In this document: one piece after another, positions 21,085 to 22,747 of the stretch
How the letters are laid out: each line of letters opens with the position of its first letter
Position numbering within the stretch: position 1 is the stretch's first letter
DNA from: a virus
Direction: 5' to 3' (one strand)
DNA: 22,747 bases
Virus record (IMG/VR): IMGVR_UViG_3300047355_000145
Span: 1-22,747 of that record
Position numbers and translations under genes: made by a program
Notes under the pieces: model-generated
Databases searched by the model: none
What the model was told of the DNA's origin: nothing
The model's input: only the letters and a program-made list of their open reading frames with translations

Positions 21085-21320
21085 TACGCTAAATCCTGAT
21101 CATGGTTTAATCCACCCTTTTTCTTTTTGACTATGAATGCGTTGACTCTGGCATAACCCCACTGAGCAGGGTTGGTTCCAGGACGATGTCCTGTCCTCCA
21201 CGCGGCAACTCCTCTATCATAAACCTTCTTCAAAACGCCATAAGATATTCCAGACTTCTCACTCTTTTTCTTGAGTGCTTCGTCTGCTTCGTTTATAAAT
21301 TTTTTGAAACTAGATGTCAT
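21084..21320 (-). CDS. DUF5824-like protein with capsid-targeting-like leader
   Basis: 78 residues. After the leader MTSSFKKFINEADEALKKK comes SGISYGVLKKVYDRGVAAWR, then TGHRPGTNPAQWGYARVNAF and IVKKKKGGLNHDQDLA. This matches a small conserved phage domain, which I recall as DUF5824, whose hallmark is 'YG.L..VY.RG.AAW.TGHRPG....QW..ARVN.F'. Its function is unknown. The leader resembles the T4 capsid-targeting sequence (SFKKFINEA versus TYQEFIAEA), so it may be packaged in the prohead. Overlaps both neighbours by 1 and 4 nt. Confidence 0.72.
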   Translation of the reverse strand: MTSSFKKFINEADEALKKKSEKSGISYGVLKKVYDRGVAAWRTGHRPGTNPAQWGYARVNAFIVKKKKGGLNHDQDLA

Positions 21321-22747
21321 TTCTTCAACCTTCTTCGTGTTTCTATTATTCTCTTTGCGAGGTCTTTCTCATTGACACTTACATCTGACTTCATAAATGT
21401 TCTTGATTTACGATAGTCAAGACGCGCGGGTAATGCTTTCCTGTCAAAGATTTTGAATAGTGTTTTTTGTACATTATTAACATTACCACCTATGAGTCTA
21501 ACGAGGTCTCCTAAATGTTTTTGTGCTTGAGTTGCATCAAAATTCTTTCTCGCAACATCTTTTATCCACCTACGAATAATCTTTCTGTGGATATCTCCGT
21601 TGACAACACCATCAAAGTTTGATAGGAAAGGACGACCCGATAGGTCAATGTGTTTCCCAAATATTTCTTCTAGTGGTGTTTCGTCTGTGTATTTCTTTTT
21701 TAGTTTGTCTGTGCCTTCTTCCCCTGCGCCATGTTCTTCTCCGAACATTTTTTTATAATCTTTTGTAAACTTACTAGGTTTAGTTGTTGCTGATGCATCA
21801 CCCGGAGCAGGTTTGTAGGCATTTGGATTATCGTCATCCATTGCCTGTCCTTTCTTAAAGTGGGCGTCGCGTTTCGATTTGGTAGACTTTGCCATACCCT
21901 TACCTGTCGCGTCCTTCGCATAATATGCCGCAGGTTGGGTTCCCTTCTTGTCTTTTATATCGCTGTCCTGTCTTTCAACTAATTGAACTGCGTCTAACCA
22001 TTTTCGTAACTTCTTGTCGCCACATTCAACGATAACATAGTTCGCACCTAATACGGTTACGGTTCCTATCTCATCGCTCTCTTTTATTGCTACTGTATCG
22101 CCTAGTTCAAATAGAGTCCCGTTGACATATGCCTCACGAGTATCGTCTTTCTTACCAAGGTCGATGTGATTTTTAAATGTTGTTTGTTCTTTAAGACCAA
22201 GTCCTTTCCTTACGTCATTAAAGAGTTTGCGTGTATCTTTGTCATTCATACCCTTAGGAACACCCAAAGTGAATGCTTGATAGTTATTATCTGCTGCGTT
22301 CCTACGCTGTTTAGATGCAGACATTCCTTCTACACCCTCGGCATCAGGGTCTCTCTGTCCTGCAGATACTATTTTGATTGACTCAAAATTATAGAATCCG
22401 TGACGTGCCTTCTTGCCGTTATATTTGTTAAGTAATACATCAAACTCTCGTAGTCGGTCTTGTCCAACTACCATGCTGATGCGTTTGTATCCTGCGTCAT
22501 ATAGTGATACTGCTATATCGAAAACGTTTTTAACGTTCTTATCTACTATGATGTTACGACCATACTTTGGGAACATCTTGCGTAGGTGTTTAATCTTATC
22601 TGAATATGATAATGGGTCTTTCGTTCCTGTTGTGTGGGATAGATATACTTTCCAGTCTGAACCAGATGCTTTACTCGCAATCGTATCTAAAACTTTACCA
22701 TGCCCAATGGTAGGGGGATTCATTCTACCGAACGTGAAGAATACTTC
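21317..22747 (-). CDS. Nucleotidyltransferase-like protein, N-terminus beyond the window
   Basis: 476 residues visible; the frame is open at the right edge, and an internal Met should not be taken as the start. TFGRMNPPTIGHGKVLDTI is the HxGH-type (here TIGH) nucleotide-binding site of cytidylyl/adenylyl-transferases, followed by ISMVVGQDRLREFDVLLNKY and EGMSASKQRRNA, matching the family's SxSKxR motif. The core ends near residue 190. A beta block (FELGDTVAIKESDEIGTVTVL) and a Lys-rich module (GKGMAKSTKSKRDAHFKKG, then DNPNAYKPAPGD and KPSKFTKDYKKMFGE), found in many marine phages, follow, with a helical C-terminus. It likely transfers a nucleotide to a small acceptor or protein; the target is unknown. 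Confidence 0.75.
   Translation of the reverse strand, partial: EVFFTFGRMNPPTIGHGKVLDTIASKASGSDWKVYLSHTTGTKDPLSYSDKIKHLRKMFPKYGRNIIVDKNVKNVFDIAVSLYDAGYKRISMVVGQDRLREFDVLLNKYNGKKARHGFYNFESIKIVSAGQRDPDAEGVEGMSASKQRRNAADNNYQAFTLGVPKGMNDKDTRKLFNDVRKGLGLKEQTTFKNHIDLGKKDDTREAYVNGTLFELGDTVAIKESDEIGTVTVLGANYVIVECGDKKLRKWLDAVQLVERQDSDIKDKKGTQPAAYYAKDATGKGMAKSTKSKRDAHFKKGQAMDDDNPNAYKPAPGDASATTKPSKFTKDYKKMFGEEHGAGEEGTDKLKKKYTDETPLEEIFGKHIDLSGRPFLSNFDGVVNGDIHRKIIRRWIKDVARKNFDATQAQKHLGDLVRLIGGNVNNVQKTLFKIFDRKALPARLDYRKSRTFMKSDVSVNEKDLAKRIIETRRRLKK

Noticed and set aside
1-22747. tRNA genes, CRISPR arrays, insertion sequences, attachment sites
   Set aside because: I looked for cloverleaf-like clusters, regularly spaced repeats, transposase or integrase motifs and found none; a tRNA scan would settle the first point.

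Overview
The window is a piece of a double-stranded DNA tailed-phage genome, most like the marine T4-type myoviruses (cyanophage/pelagiphage relatives). It is AT-rich, and every gene I can support lies on the minus strand, packed with 1-8 nt stop/start overlaps. The set includes a PhoH-type ATPase, class I ribonucleotide reductase NrdA and NrdB, a SegE-like GIY-YIG protein, an M15 peptidase, a RimK-type ATP-grasp enzyme and long lysine-rich proteins of the kind encoded near T4-like structural genes. There is no photosynthesis gene and nothing else that fixes the host; a SAR11, cyanobacterial or other marine host is possible. No tRNA, rRNA, CRISPR array, insertion sequence or integrase was seen, and no stretch above 300 bases lacks a gene.

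Transcription runs right to left. Region 1 (about 1-4171) is a seven-gene overlapping operon behind one sigma70-type promoter: a zinc ribbon, a glycosyltransferase with a DAD motif, a sulfotransferase, a SAM methyltransferase, two paralogous GT25-like proteins and a GT8-like glycosyltransferase cut by the left edge. Together they look like a pathway that builds or decorates a sulfated, methylated glycan. Region 2 (4180-9160) holds a two-helix membrane protein, a HAD phosphatase-like protein, an M15 cell-wall peptidase, PhoH and many small unknown genes, with two nearly identical promoters. Region 3 (9186-12818) is the nucleotide-reduction operon: nrdA carrying an internal glutaredoxin domain, nrdB, a small zinc ribbon and the SegE-like gene, behind a consensus-like sigma70 promoter.

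Region 4 (12833-22747) looks late/structural: a holin-like protein, a RimK ATP-grasp ligase fused to a RimB-like aspartic peptidase, several conserved T4-like unknowns, lysine-rich modular proteins with tandem repeats and an EF-hand-like loop, and a nucleotidyltransferase-like protein cut by the right edge. No sigma70 promoter was found here; T4-late-like TATAAATA boxes occur instead. Two proteins begin with leaders resembling the T4 capsid-targeting sequence.

The most notable points are the sugar/sulfate/methyl operon, the glutaredoxin placed between the NrdA catalytic core and its CxxC tail, the ligase-peptidase fusion, a duplicated promoter cassette (one copy behind 10-bp-phased A-tracts), and a ribosome-site hairpin next to a late-promoter-like box at 4805-4840.
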